A stretch of 64,000 nt of DNA from Misgurnus anguillicaudatus (taxonomy: Eukaryota; Chordata; Actinopteri; Cypriniformes; Cobitidae), in contig NW_027395277.1 of NCBI RefSeq assembly GCF_027580225.2, forward strand, positions 2,483,001 through 2,547,000. The letters run 5' to 3'. Positions 42,949 to 55,009 of the stretch are shown here, in pieces. The notes beneath the pieces are model-generated. The model ran no database searches and was not told the origin of the DNA. It saw only the letters and a list, made by a program, of their open reading frames with translations. A program made the position numbers and the translations under genes. Numbering within the stretch: position 1 is the stretch's first letter; each line of letters opens with the position of its first letter.

Positions 42949-43802
42949 TTGCTGCCCTGTTTGACTCTCATTATAAAGGTAAGTGTGCAGTTTTATAGTC
43001 TTATCAGTGTTTTATACATGTAAAAAAATTACATTACAATCACTTCAAACACACACAGAAGAAAAATCCATTAATAGTTCAAGTTTATTGGTTAGTTAAG
43101 TGGTCACATTTGACAGTTAAGGTTATAAAAATTCTCTTAAAGGAGAGAGTTACGACAGCAGGAGTTCAAAATGCTTCAGCGTCACGTGATTCATGTTGAC
43201 TTCAGATACTTTCAGAAAGTTGATAGCAGGCCAATCAAAAACACTGAATTAGAGGCAACAAGCTTTCATTTTTGGATAAAAAATGCATCGATGTACAATA
43301 TTTATATAACACACCGATATGTGTATGTACACAGCAAAACCCGCATTGTTAAATTAACACTCTTCAGACAAAGCTTAGCTAAAGCCAGGACTAGACTTAG
43401 TTAAATTAAGATGTTAAAACATCTTTTATAATCATGCCTTAGAAAAAGATGCTACTGGTGTATATCTTGAGACAAATCAATGGCACTGGCATGTTTTAAG
43501 ATCTGTATATTTTCAGTTGAGATAACTCAAAAAATGTCTTAGTCTTGGACTATCCTTAAAAGTTACCCCGACTATGAAGACTTGTATGCTTTAATACTTT
43601 ATATTTGCCTTCAACTACTAAAATTAATTGATAGAAACACAATAATATATTAATTACTTCAAAAACCCCAACATGTAATACTCATTTTAATCTATTTGGA
43701 CTAATTTTGAATGGCCATCAGGCTGGTTTGTTTCGCGGATCTGGCAACCATGTTGATAATCACATAATTTTATAATCTACTTATTGAAGACTTGTTTATC
43801 AC

Positions 43803-44690
43803 GTTTATGGCCGAAAAGTGCAAATACAAAAAATTAATCAAAGTAATCAATACAACAAATTAAAAACACAAATGCAAATGTCCGGTTAACATGACTCATT
43901 CATTGACACGAGGTAAAAAAAAAAATTCTGTGACGCAGAATGATGGCTAAATTTGAACCCACAGTAAGGGCTATACAGGCCATGTTTACTTTAAAGCATC
44001 TGTTTTAAAAAGGCATTTTAAAATGAAAATGATCCTCGTCTATACTGGCATTTCAAAAAATATCTTCGTCCACACTATACACGACCATAAACATGAAACA
44101 TGACCATTAACACACACTGAGCATGCGCATAAATCATGTGTAAAATAACTTATTACTCTAGTATATCGGCAAACATTCATATCTGGATTATTTTGACGGG
44201 AACGATACCAGACAATTTTTTGAAACCTTCAGAAATGTGTTTGTGAGTCTTATATTATTCTAGCACCCCCCCCACAACATATTTGTATTTGTAATACATC
44301 AATAAGTTGCACGGGGTTTCTTTTAATGTTCTTATTTATTTATATTCACAAAACTTTTCAACGAAACATTGATTAAAATTAAGAGACAAGTAATATGAAA
44401 TGAAATTCGCAAACTAAACTTAAATTAAACGAAAAGATTATGTCTGACCCTCTCTATTTCTCTCATCATACTGACCTTCGATCCATTACAACTTGTTTAA
44501 AATTACAGTCTGTATTTCGTAATAGACTAATTGAATTGAAATAAAACATAAACAACATTACAACAACATTCAAACTCAACAATACTCAAACATAAATATA
44601 AAACAAACATTCTGTATTAGGATACATTTTAAAAACTGATAAAGCTTTTATTATAGTTGGGGGCACTAAGTTTATAAAAATCACTTTCAG
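43803..44690. other. AT-rich sequence, no recognised gene
   Basis: No coding or repeat family was recognised, apart from a short inverted segment near 43990-44090 (tttaaaaaggcattttaaaatg). Confidence 0.4.
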
Positions 44691-44743
44691 ACCGCAGACA
44701 AAATCAACGCATTTCAGAGAAGCATGACTTAAGGAGCAACAAG
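44691..44743 (+). other. Exon-like block before the (TATC)n tract
   Basis: The acceptor-like atcactttcag is followed by accgcagacaaaatcaacgc ... gagcaacaag and the donor-like GTATGTGG. The donor and following sequence (gtatgtggaatatctctatc) resemble the end of the exon-like block at 49168. It may be the first of several duplicated exons. No protein can be assigned. Confidence 0.3.
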
Positions 44744-44755
44744 GTATGTGGAATA

Positions 44756-44900
<145 letters not shown>

Positions 44901-45388
44901 GGTGCAGTGTCGATAAGCCCCTGTGTCTCTCTGTAACCTAACACTTGTTAGATGAATCAAAGGCTTCGCTATGGTGAGTTCTCCACTAGGCTTGTACCGC
45001 TGAACTGACTCGAGTCTGTTCAGTCGGGGTGCTGTGGTAGTCCACTCTTTCTGCACCTTAGGCAGCAATATACAGTGTGGCCTCTGCCATCGGGCACTCC
45101 AATCGCTAACCATGCCAACTGACATAAGACCCTAGTGGCTGTGCCAGTTGGTGGGTGACACTTTTGAGTGCTGCCCGGTGTGTTAGAGGCGTGACTGTTG
45201 AGCAGTCGAGGTGGGGAGGGCAGACGGCCCAGCGCTCTTGGCTGCGTGCTCAGGGAAGCGCCTTTTCTATGGGTTCCACCTGGGTAGCCTTAAATAGTCA
45301 ACAAGTGTAGTGAAAGAGATTCACTTTTCTCCCCTCTGTAGCCACTAGAGGCACCAGATGTAAGGTAGCATTCCCTATCCTTCAAAGG
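44901..45388. other. Block of about 490 bp inserted between two (TATC)n tracts
   Basis: This is a GC-moderate, unique-looking sequence from ggtgcagtgtcgataagccc to atccttcaaagg with TATC repeats directly on both sides. It may be a solo LTR or another insertion (tgtaacctaaca near the left and gatgtaaggtagca near the right), but no clean TG...CA termini or target duplication could be fixed. Confidence 0.4.
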
Positions 45389-45487
<99 letters not shown>

Positions 45488-45488
45488 C
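45389..45488. repeat. (TATC)n microsatellite, second tract
   Basis: About 25 units of tatc, ending tatctcttgcac at the start of the satellite. Confidence 0.95.
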
Positions 45489-47320
45489 TTGCACAACTAA
45501 CATGCACATTAAAGCAATACACAAAAAAGATGCTAGAGGCTCGGCCGCGGTGGTCCGGTTTGGCGCCGATGGTGATACAAGAGTCTCTAGCACAAAAAAA
45601 GATGCTAGAGGCTTGACCGCGGCTCTGCCGCGGTTAGTCGCTAGCACGACTAGCATGCAGATTAGAGTAATGCACAAAAAAGATGCTAGAGGCTAATATG
45701 CAGAATAAAGCAATACACAAAAAAGATGCTAGAGGCTCGGCCGCGGTGGTCCGGTTTGGCGCCGATGGTGATACAAGAGTCTCTAGCACAAAAAAAGATG
45801 CTAGAGGCTTGACCGCGGCTCTGCCGCAGTTAGTCGCTAGCACGACTAACATGCAGATTAGAGTAATGCACAAAAAAGATGCTAGAGGCTAACATGCAGA
45901 ATAAAGCAATACACAAAAAAGATGCTAGAGGCTCGGCCGCGGTGGTCCGGTTTGGCGCCGATGGTGATACAAGAGTCTCTAGCACAAAAAAAGATGCTAG
46001 AGGCTTGACCGCGGCTCTGCCGCGGTTAGTCGCTAGCACGACTAGCATGCAGATTAGAGTAATGCACAAAAAAGATGCTAGAGGCTAATATGCAGAATAA
46101 AGCAATACACAAAAAAGATGCTAGAGGCTCGGCCGCGGTGGTCCGGTTTGGCGCCGATGGTGATACAAGAGTCTCTAGCACAAAAAAAGATGCTAGAGGC
46201 TTGACCGCGGCTCTGCAGCGGTTAGTCGCTAGCACGACTAACATGCAGATTAGAGTAATGCACAAAAAAGATGCTAGAGGCTAACATGCAGAATAAAGCA
46301 ATACACAAAAAAGATGCTAGAGGCTCGGCCGCGGTGGTCCGGTTTGGCGCCGATGGTGATACAAGAGTCTCTAGCACAAAAAAAGATGCTAGAGGCTTGA
46401 CCGCGGCTTTGCAGCGGTTAGTTGCTAGCACGACTAGCATGCAGATTAGAGTAATGCACAAAAAAGATGCTAGAGGCTAATATGCAGAATAAAGCAATAC
46501 ACAAAAAAGATGCTAGAGGCTCGGCCGCGGTGGTCCGGTTTGGCGCCGATGGTGATACAAGAGTCTCTAGCACAAAAAAAGATGCTAGAGGCTTGACCGC
46601 GGCTCTGCCGCGGTTAGTCGCTAGCACGACTAGCATGCAGATTAGAGTAATGCACAAAAAAGATGCTAGAGGCTAACATGCAGAATAAAGCAATACACAA
46701 AAAAGATGCTAGAGGCTCGGCCGCGGTGGTCCGGTTTGGCGCCGATGGTGATACAAGAGTCTCTAGCACAAAAAAAGATGCTAGAGGCTTGACCGCGGCT
46801 CTGCCGCGGTTAGTCGCTAGCACGACTAGCATGCAGATTAGAGTAATGCACAAAAAAGATGCTAGAGGCTAATATGCAGAATAAAGCAATACACAAAAAA
46901 GATGCTAGAGGCTCGGCCGCGGTGGTCCGGTTTGGCGCCGATGGTGATACAAGAGTCTCTAGCACAAAAAAGATGCTAGAGGCTTGACCGCGGCTCTGCC
47001 GCGGTTAGTCGCTAGCACGACTAGCATGCAGATTAGAGTAATGCACAAAAAAGATGCTAGAGGCTAACATGCAGAATAAAGCAATACACAAAAAAGATGC
47101 TAGAGGCTCGGCCGCGGTGGTCTGGTTTGGCGCCAACGGTGATACAAGAGTCTCCAGCACAAAAAAAGATGCTAGAGGCTTGGCCGCGGCTCTGCCTCGG
47201 TTAGTCGCTAGCATGAGTAACATGCAGATTAAAGCAATACACAAAAAAGATGCTAGAGGCTCGGCCATGGTACTCCAAGACGGCGGCCATGATGGCGGCC
47301 ACTGTGGCAAGAGTCTCTAG
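45489..47320. repeat. 196-bp satellite, about 9 copies with a 392-bp dimeric period
   Basis: Successive units begin at about 45487, 45683, 45879, 46075, 46271, 46467, 46663, 46859 and 47054. Each holds three copies of aaaaaagatgctagaggct. The marker base after aggctaa alternates strictly T, C, T, C through the array (aggctaatatg / aggctaacatg), giving a higher-order dimer. The final unit grades into the 97-bp array. The many 69-88 codon frames are repeat artefacts. Confidence 0.95.
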
Positions 47321-49066
47321 CACAGCTGAAATACAGACTAAACAAATCTGCAAAGAAGACGCTACAGACTCGGCCGTGGTACTCCATGACGGTGACCACG
47401 GTGACTTGAGTCTCTAGCATGACTGACATACTGACTAAAAAGATCTGCAAAGAAGACGCTACAGACTCGGCCGTGGTACTCCATGACGGTGACCACGGTG
47501 ACTTGAGTCTCTAGCATGACTGACATACTGACTAAAAAGATCTGCCAAGAAGACGCTACAGGCTCGGCCGTGGTACCCCATGACGGTGACCACGGTGACT
47601 TGAGTCTCTAGCATGACTGACATACTGACTAAAAAGATCTGCCAAGAAGAAGCTACAGGCTCGGCCGTGGTACCCCATGACGGTGACCACGGTGACTTGA
47701 GTCTCTAGCATGACTGACATACTGACTAAAAAGATCTGCCAAGAAGACGCTACAGGCTCGGCCGTGGTACCCCATGACGGTGACCACGGTGACTTGAGTC
47801 TCTAGCATGACTGACATACTGACTAAAAAGATCTGCCAAGAAGACGTTACAGGCTCGGCCGTGGTACCCCATGACGGTGACCACGGTGACTTGAGTCTCT
47901 AGCATGACTGACATACTGACTAAAAAGATCTGCCAAGAAGACGCTACAGGCTCGGCCGTGGTACCCCATGACGGTGACCACGGTGACTTGAGTCTCTAGC
48001 ATGACTGACATACTGACTAAAAAGATCTGCCAAGAAGACGCTTCAGGCTCAGCCGTGGTAGTCCATCACGGCGAACACGGTGACTTGAGTCTCTAGCATG
48101 ACTGACATACTGACTAAAAAGATCTGCCAAGAAGACGCTACAGGCTCGGCCGTGGTACTCCATGACGGTGACCACGGTGACTTGAGTCTCTAGCATGACT
48201 GACATACTGACTAAAAAGATCTGCCAAGAAGACGCTACAGGCTCGGCCGTGGTACCCCATGACGGTGACCACGGTGACTTGAGTCTCTAGCACGACTGAC
48301 ATACTGACTAAAAAGATCTGCCAAGAAGACGCTACAGGCTCGGCCGTGGTACTCCATGACGGTGACCACGGTGACTTGAGTCTCTAGCATGACTGACATA
48401 CTGACTAAAAAGATCTGCCAAGAAGACGCTACAGACTCGGCCGTGGTACTCCATGACGGTGACCACGGTGACTTGAGTCTCTAGCATGACTGACATACTG
48501 ACTAAAAAGATCTGCCAAGAAGACGCTACAGGCTCGGCCGTGGTACTCCATGACGGTGACCACGGTGACTTGAGTCTCTAGCATGACTGACATACTGACT
48601 AAAAAGATCTGCCAAGAAGACGCTACAGGCTCGGCCGTGGTACCCCATGACGGTGACCACGGTGACTTGAGTCTCTAGCACGACTGACATACTGACTAAA
48701 AAGATCTGCGAAGAAGACGCTACAGACTCGGCCGTGGTACCCCATGAGGGTGACCACGGTGACTTGAGTCTCTAGCACGACTGACATACTGACTAAAAAG
48801 ATCTGCCAAGAAGACGCTACAGACTCGGCCGTGGTACTCCATGACGGCGACCACAGTGACTTGAGTCTCTAGCACGACTGACATACTGACTAAAAAGATC
48901 TGCGAAGAAGACGCTACAGACTCGGCCGTGGTACCCCATGAGGGTGACCACGGTGACTTGAGTCTCTAGCACGACTGACATACTGACTAAAAAGATCTGC
49001 CAAGAAGACGCTACAGACTCGGCCGTGGTACCCCATGACGGTGACCACGGTGACTTGAGTCTCTAG
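47321..49066. repeat. 97-bp satellite, exactly 18 units
   Basis: The block from the first tag|cacagctgaaatacagac to the last ctctag spans 1746 bp, which is 18 x 97. The unit is catgactgacatactgacta, aaaagatctgccaagaagac, gctacaggctcggccgtggt, then ccatgacggtgaccacggtg and acttgagtctctag. From the second unit on, most contain a 31-codon frame (MTDILTKKIC ... GDLSL) ended by TAG, one base before the next ATG; several have cacgactg in place of catgactg and lose that ATG. Confidence 0.95.
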
Positions 49067-49168
49067 CATGACTGACATACTGACTAAAAAGATCTGCGAA
49101 GAAGACGCTACAGGATCGACAGTGGGTGACCACAGCTGTTGGAGCCTCTGGTGCAACAATAATGAACG
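49067..49168 (+). other. Terminal diverged satellite unit, exon-like (102 bp)
   Basis: After the acceptor-like gagtctctag the block opens ATG (MTDILTKKICEEDATGS) and diverges into VGDHSCWSLWCNNNE. It ends at AACG|GTATGTG, a good donor. It could be the ancestral exon from which the 97-bp units were amplified (inference). Confidence 0.4.
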
Positions 49169-49179
49169 GTATGTGAAAA

Positions 49180-50060
<881 letters not shown>

Positions 50061-50066
50061 AACCAG

Positions 50067-51110
50067 TATCCAAACCAGTCAAAGACCGCGATGTGAGGAC
50101 ATCAACAGGAAATAAAGTAAGATTAAGAATATTATGTTTATTATTCATCTTTGTGCAATTTGATTTGAATGGCATTATTAAATGTATCTAACTTGGTAAG
50201 TCTTGTAAATTGTGTCATTTTTTTTTGTTTCGAAGAAGAACACAAGAAGTAAAGCGCTCTCAATGTGAATCAAACAACTGCTCGACTGAGGAGATGAAGA
50301 GAAAAGGGCAGCTGCACAATCCTAAAATTTTGGTAAGCTCAAATGAATGAACTAACCCATGCTTTAATTTGACTGAATCTGTTTTGTAACTTAGTATTTT
50401 TACTTGTGTTTTGTAGAAGGTCGTCTGTCGGCTACACAACTCGGAGGCAAATTGTAGGCAGTATCACCAGGAGCAAAGGTATGGATGAAAGATAAAGCCT
50501 AAAATGCATTCTTTTGTTTCCGAAGCAAATAAACACATTTGTTTTAATCTAATACATTTTGCTTCTATAGATTAAGTTCAACACATAATAATAAGGTCAC
50601 CTCAGTTTTAGTGGGAGCACTGGCTACAAACTTGGAATTGAAGGCTTTGATAAAAATGACTTTGGTAAGTCATTTTCATTGTTATTTCTATTTTGGCTAT
50701 TTCTGTATAGTCGCTGTATGTTGTGTCTATTTTTGCTTTTAACAAACCCAATCACTTGTTTCTAGTGGCCTGCAAGACATTACCAGAGCTAACCGGTGTG
50801 ACGGCAGCACGAAGTGACCAGAAGAGGAAGAGGGTAAGATAGATTAGTATTAGTTTCTGTTTTATATATTTCTGTTGCATTAGTATAAACTGTAATGTTG
50901 TACATGTTTCTTTTGTTTTCAGCTCTTGGAGTCAAACCCGGTGTACTGGCTGTGGACAAAGTGTGTTTCTGAAGGGGGATCACCGCTAACATGATGTCAG
51001 ATGAAGAAGACAATGCTGTTGAATCCCTTCAACGTGATGCCCAGCTGATGCATGACCAACAACCACCGGCAGAACCCGCTTTACCTCCGCCTAATCTCCT
51101 TAATCGTTTC
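50067..51110 (+). CDS. Putative compact spliced gene or lncRNA, six exon-like blocks
   Basis: Blocks at 50067-50116, 50236-50332, 50417-50478, 50571-50664, 50766-50833 and 50933 onward are separated by introns of 84-119 bp. Nearly all splice sites are good (AAA|GTAAGA, TTG|GTAAGC, AAAG|GTATGG, TTG|GTAAGT, AGG|GTAAGA; acceptors TTGTAG, TCTATAG, TTTCTAG, TTTTCAG). A frame is open through blocks 2-4 (RTQEVKRSQCESNNC; VVCRLHNSEANCRQYHQEQ; VTSVLVGALATNLELKALI). It continues through block 5 only if an internal acceptor at 50776 is used, and then through block 6 to TGA. Block 1 is not in frame with block 2. No known protein is recognised, so it may be non-coding. The 3' part runs into a dispersed repeat from about 51130. 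Confidence 0.35.
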
Positions 51111-51129
51111 AATGTATATATAAATATAT

Positions 51130-51445
51130 CTCCCAAGGGTTTTTCCCTCCTAGGACTTTTTTTTTTACTTCCCCGGCTAAGCCTGGGGTTTTTTTCTCCT
51201 AGGGGGTTTTTCAACCCGGGGAGGCAGCCTTCTTGGGCTTAACTTAGCACCCTCTTCTTTACGTTACATTAGCAATACGCACGCTTATAATGTTGATTCA
51301 TAGCCGCAGCAAATTTAGCTGTATTATGTTGTGCTATCTGGCGTTTTTCTGTGCTTTCCACTGCTTCTGTTAATGTAAAGCTGCTTTGAAACAATCACCA
51401 ATTGTGAAAAGCGCTATATAAATAAAATTGAATTGAACTGAACTG
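51130..51445. repeat. Dispersed fish repeat (gcgctatataaataaaattgaattgaa end)
   Basis: The sequence gtaaagctgctttgaaacaa and tgtgaaaagcgctatataaataaaattgaattgaactgaactg is a repeat commonly found at fish gene 3' ends. The preceding ccccggctaagcctggggttt part belongs to the same unit (inference). Confidence 0.5.
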
Positions 51446-53708
51446 TTGATGAAGTGTCGGGTGGATTGTGAGACCTTCATCGTTCTTCAGCCAGGCGCTC
51501 CGCAATCTGTGTGCTAAGCTGCAGCTGCGACTGTGTGTGTTCGAGTTATGCAGCGTTGAATTGCTGTCTAACAGAATGCCATCGCTTACCTACAACCCCG
51601 AGACAGCAAAATAAACACATTTGATGCCAAATGTGATCCCAAGAACATAATGTCTGGCTATTTTTAACTTTTGTGTAATAAAACTCTTACAAACCTCGCA
51701 TTACATATTCTTATTTTTATTGTATTTTTTTATTTACTTATAAACATGCATTTGTGCCTCAAGTATATATTATGATATTCACAATCAGATTTTCATTATG
51801 CTAAATTAGGTGAGAGTGAAAGTGTTGGATGTGTTTCAGTCCTGTAATGGACTGACCATCTGTCCAGGGTGTTTCCCTTACTTTAGTCTAAGTTGGGATA
51901 GGAGGCACCAACACTCCACACGACCCCAATAACCAGAAAAGAAAACAGAGGTTGTGATTCATCATTTTCAAATTAAATGTCATTCACCGTATAAATCAGG
52001 CAGCCATTGCATGCTAACAAATATCTCAAAAGGACAAAATTGGAAGCACACACATGAGATTTCTCTGTGGGTACTCCTGGTGAAGGCAAAAGTTCATTCA
52101 CCCATTTCTTCTGGCCAGCTTATGTTTCAGGGCTGCATTCTTGTCTGTCAAGATCCCCCATCAACTCTTAACTTAAAGATGTTCACATTTATATAGGTAT
52201 CAGGACATATAATTAGAACGTTAAATGACAACACTTGCATGGTATTAGAAAAATTGATGCTATTTTGCATTGAATAACAGATGCAGATGCTAAATTTGGT
52301 ATAGCGGGTGCCGTGCTATTTTTGCTGTGTTTGTATAGGCTAATGTGAGCAGTATGCAAATTGCCTGTATGGACTGTACTGCATACATCGCATGTGCATA
52401 GTATCAAATTCCCACAATGCAACTCACTTGACTTGCTCTTCCTTTTCATTGCAGCCATGATTTTATTGGCTCATTTTTGTCAGTCTACCCAGAATGCAAA
52501 GTGAAATGGTTTCTTCTAGACAAGTAGACACCACTGCTTTAAACATTTAATGCAATGTGATAAAGTTTTGTGTTAAAGGGACTGTAAGTAGGATTTTAAG
52601 TGTTTTATTAATCAAAATCAATGTCTTTTTCCATGAATATGTCCTCGTTGGTGTCAATTGACCTCTGCCAGTTATCTGACTTTTCTTTGTAAGCTTAGAA
52701 TCTCTTCTCTTTACTTACATTGAACGGGTAAGTCCAAGAAGGCTTCCATGTCGTTCCGCCGTATTGATAAACTATAATAGCAGAGAGGGACAAAAAGCAC
52801 TAGCCTACCCCCACTGTATTGGATAAACAGCTGTGACAATAGTCTTTGATCACTATAAGCACGGGGTTGTGACCAAGTAATAAATTCCTATATTTTTAAT
52901 CTTACAAAACAATAATAATAATAATAATATTAATAATATAAATAATAATAACAATAATAATAATAACACAAATACCCAACACATACCACCAATCCAAACT
53001 TCTGTGCCAAATTACTACTTATATGTAAATATGCCTAAGCTAAGGTGGTGCATTAAAAGAAGGGTGCGGTGCATATCTGAAGGATTTTTTATCAAATAAA
53101 TCCAGGCTTGATATCAGTATTCTTCAAAAAAAAAAGAAAAAAAGTATTACCTTGCATTCATGACCAAACTAAATGTTTATTTATTTTTGTATGATATAGT
53201 TTATATAATTTTCCAAATAATTCCCGTAAATTCCCATAAACTTCTTTTAAATTTCCATTGTAGAATATTAAAAAATTTTAATTTTAACGGAAACGTTTTG
53301 CCCCTCTTCAAACCTACTTCTCCATGTGTTGAGTATTATTGGTTCTGGTTTGTGCCTTTTAATTCACAAAATTCATGTTATCTCCCAAAAACTTTTTTGT
53401 CACATCCATAACGCATGCATGTTTACCTCACACACATTTATTATATACATTAGATACTGTATAATATAATAAATGAATAATATATACTAATAAATACATT
53501 TCCATTTGTATGTGTGTATGGTTCCAGGAAAGTTTGTAATCGAATATGTCCAGCGTAAGGTGAGCAGGAGGGGTCCCTTAATGTGTTTCCCATCTGATTC
53601 CCTTTGCATGCTCTCCGCTACTATAAATAATTCTGATTAGGTTTAAGTGGAATTAATGCGCTTTATCGTCAGAACAGTCACTGTTATTGTGAGAGAATAG
53701 ACATCAAT
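51446..53708. other. Intergenic AT-rich sequence
   Basis: It contains an (AAT)n-like tract at about 52910-52970 and possible dispersed-repeat pieces (gggactgtaagtaggattt near 52577). No exon set was supported. A short frame near 53526 (GKFVIEYVQRK) is discussed under rejected items. Confidence 0.4.
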
Positions 53709-53710
53709 TA

Positions 53711-55001
53711 GGGGAGAGCGGGGTATGTTGTCACACTTTTCACACTGTCTAACATTTACTGAGCACCATACATCAAAATGGTATAAATCTCATACCAAAT
53801 GAAAGAAGGAAGTCTTGGGCACATATGTTGTATTCATAACATCTTTATATCTTATCTCATTACAGAGTTGTAGACTGTTGAATAGTGACTGTGCACTTGT
53901 GACAATTTGCCCCATCGGAGGGTAAGTTGTCACACTAGGGCGGGTAAGTTGTCACACTAGATTATCTAAAAATAAGAACACAACTACTTAATTGTGAATA
54001 TTGATTTTAATTTTTAAACTCAAACCAAACTGGAAATATAAACATCCGTGCCTGGAGAATCTGGAAAAACAATTATTTCAATCCAAATAATGCACATTTC
54101 AATTAAGTGGCAAGACCACTTTACTTTGAACTTTGGTTCAAATGTTCTATGGCTTTCACATAAAACCAGATAACTGAATGGAACGCTGCAGATAACTTGC
54201 TTAACTTAACATGTTTAACCTCTGAACAAAACAGATGCCCTGTATGACTAATAGGACTCATCTCCAGAATCACAATTCTGACACACATAAATTGCCTGGC
54301 CTGAGGTGCAAGCATCATGGGCCCAATTGTTGCATTTTACACATTTTACCCAGGTCTCCTTTGGACGACTCTTTGAAAATGGCTCTACACAGACGAGGCA
54401 GAAGCACTCTTCATCATCTGATGATGACTCTTGCATGATTTTTCTTCTTTTAGCTGCCTTGTTTTTCATAGGTCCAGATTTCTGCTTCCCTTTCTTTTGA
54501 AACAGCTTTTTGCTAGATTGAGGCTTATTCTTTTCTATATCATGTTTTCTGAGCATGTTCGATGTGTTTGTTTGTACAGGGGCAAGTTGTCAGATGTGAC
54601 GACTTGCCCCAAAGTCATTGAGACAACTTGCCCCATACTTACTTGTGTGCTAATGTTGTCTAAATCTCAAGTTTAGCTCATCATATCACTTTAGCTAAAG
54701 TATCAAAAGACACTTTACGGTCTCCTCTATTTTGTGCAAAATAATCATTTTAAACATTCACACCTAACAAAGTTGTATTGCATAAAATGTAAAGTGATTT
54801 TTTTTTACTTTTTAAGCAGAAAAATAAGAAAATTGTGCTAACCTCAGATTACAGTGATCTTGACCACATGTGAACAGGAAGTTGACTATAGAAGAAGAAG
54901 TCACATAAAGTGGCTATTTGATTTTTGACATAGAGCCTCTAGTGTTGCAGTTATGAACAGTGTGACAACTTACCCGTGTGACAACTTACCCCGCTCTCCC
55001 C
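53711..55001 (-). mobile_element. 1291-bp DNA transposon with TA target duplication and PHD-finger transposase tail
   Basis: The ends ggggagagcggggtatgttg and caacttaccccgctctcccc are inverted and flanked by TA on both sides (53709-53710, 55002-55003), as for Tc1/mariner/pogo elements. Subterminal copies of gggtaagttgtcacact recur near 53930-53960 and 54570-54640 and at the right end. The only coding remnant is the minus-strand PHD finger at 54248-54556, so this copy is an internally deleted, non-autonomous element. Confidence 0.8.
54248..54556 (-). pseudogene. C-terminal PHD-finger fragment of a pogo/Tigger-like transposase
   Basis: A 102-codon frame has a basic, Lys-rich start and a PHD-type C4HC3 pattern: C53-x2-C56, C72-x2-C75, W78, H80-x2-C83, C92-x2-C95 (CLVCVEPFSK, WVKCVKCNNWAHDAC, YVCQNC). 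PHD-like tails of this kind are known on some fish pogo-type transposases. No DDE core is present in the element. The domain assignment is firm and the transposon family assignment is inference, supported by the TA flanks. Confidence 0.7.
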
Positions 55002-55009
55002 TACTACAC

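Larger units (their letters stand above)
40905..43802. repeat. Segmental duplication, copy B
   Basis: This is the partner of copy A, offset about 2.9 kb in the middle and 3.17 kb near the end because copy B has about 260 bp more around 42664-42940. It carries the same MLQRHVIHVDF frame at 43171, which is too short and unlike known proteins to call as a gene. Confidence 0.8.

Noticed and set aside
45502..47320. Repeated 69-101 codon frames on both strands of the 196-bp satellite
   Set aside because: They recur once per satellite unit in both directions and match no protein. They are by-products of the tandem repeat.
45489..49066. CRISPR-like array
   Set aside because: The repeats are contiguous satellites without unique spacers, in a vertebrate genome.
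53520..53570. Short block GKFVIEYVQRK after TTCCAG and before GTGAGC, resembling part of a SET-domain motif
   Set aside because: Only ten residues match, with no neighbouring SET exons on either side. Chance is likely.
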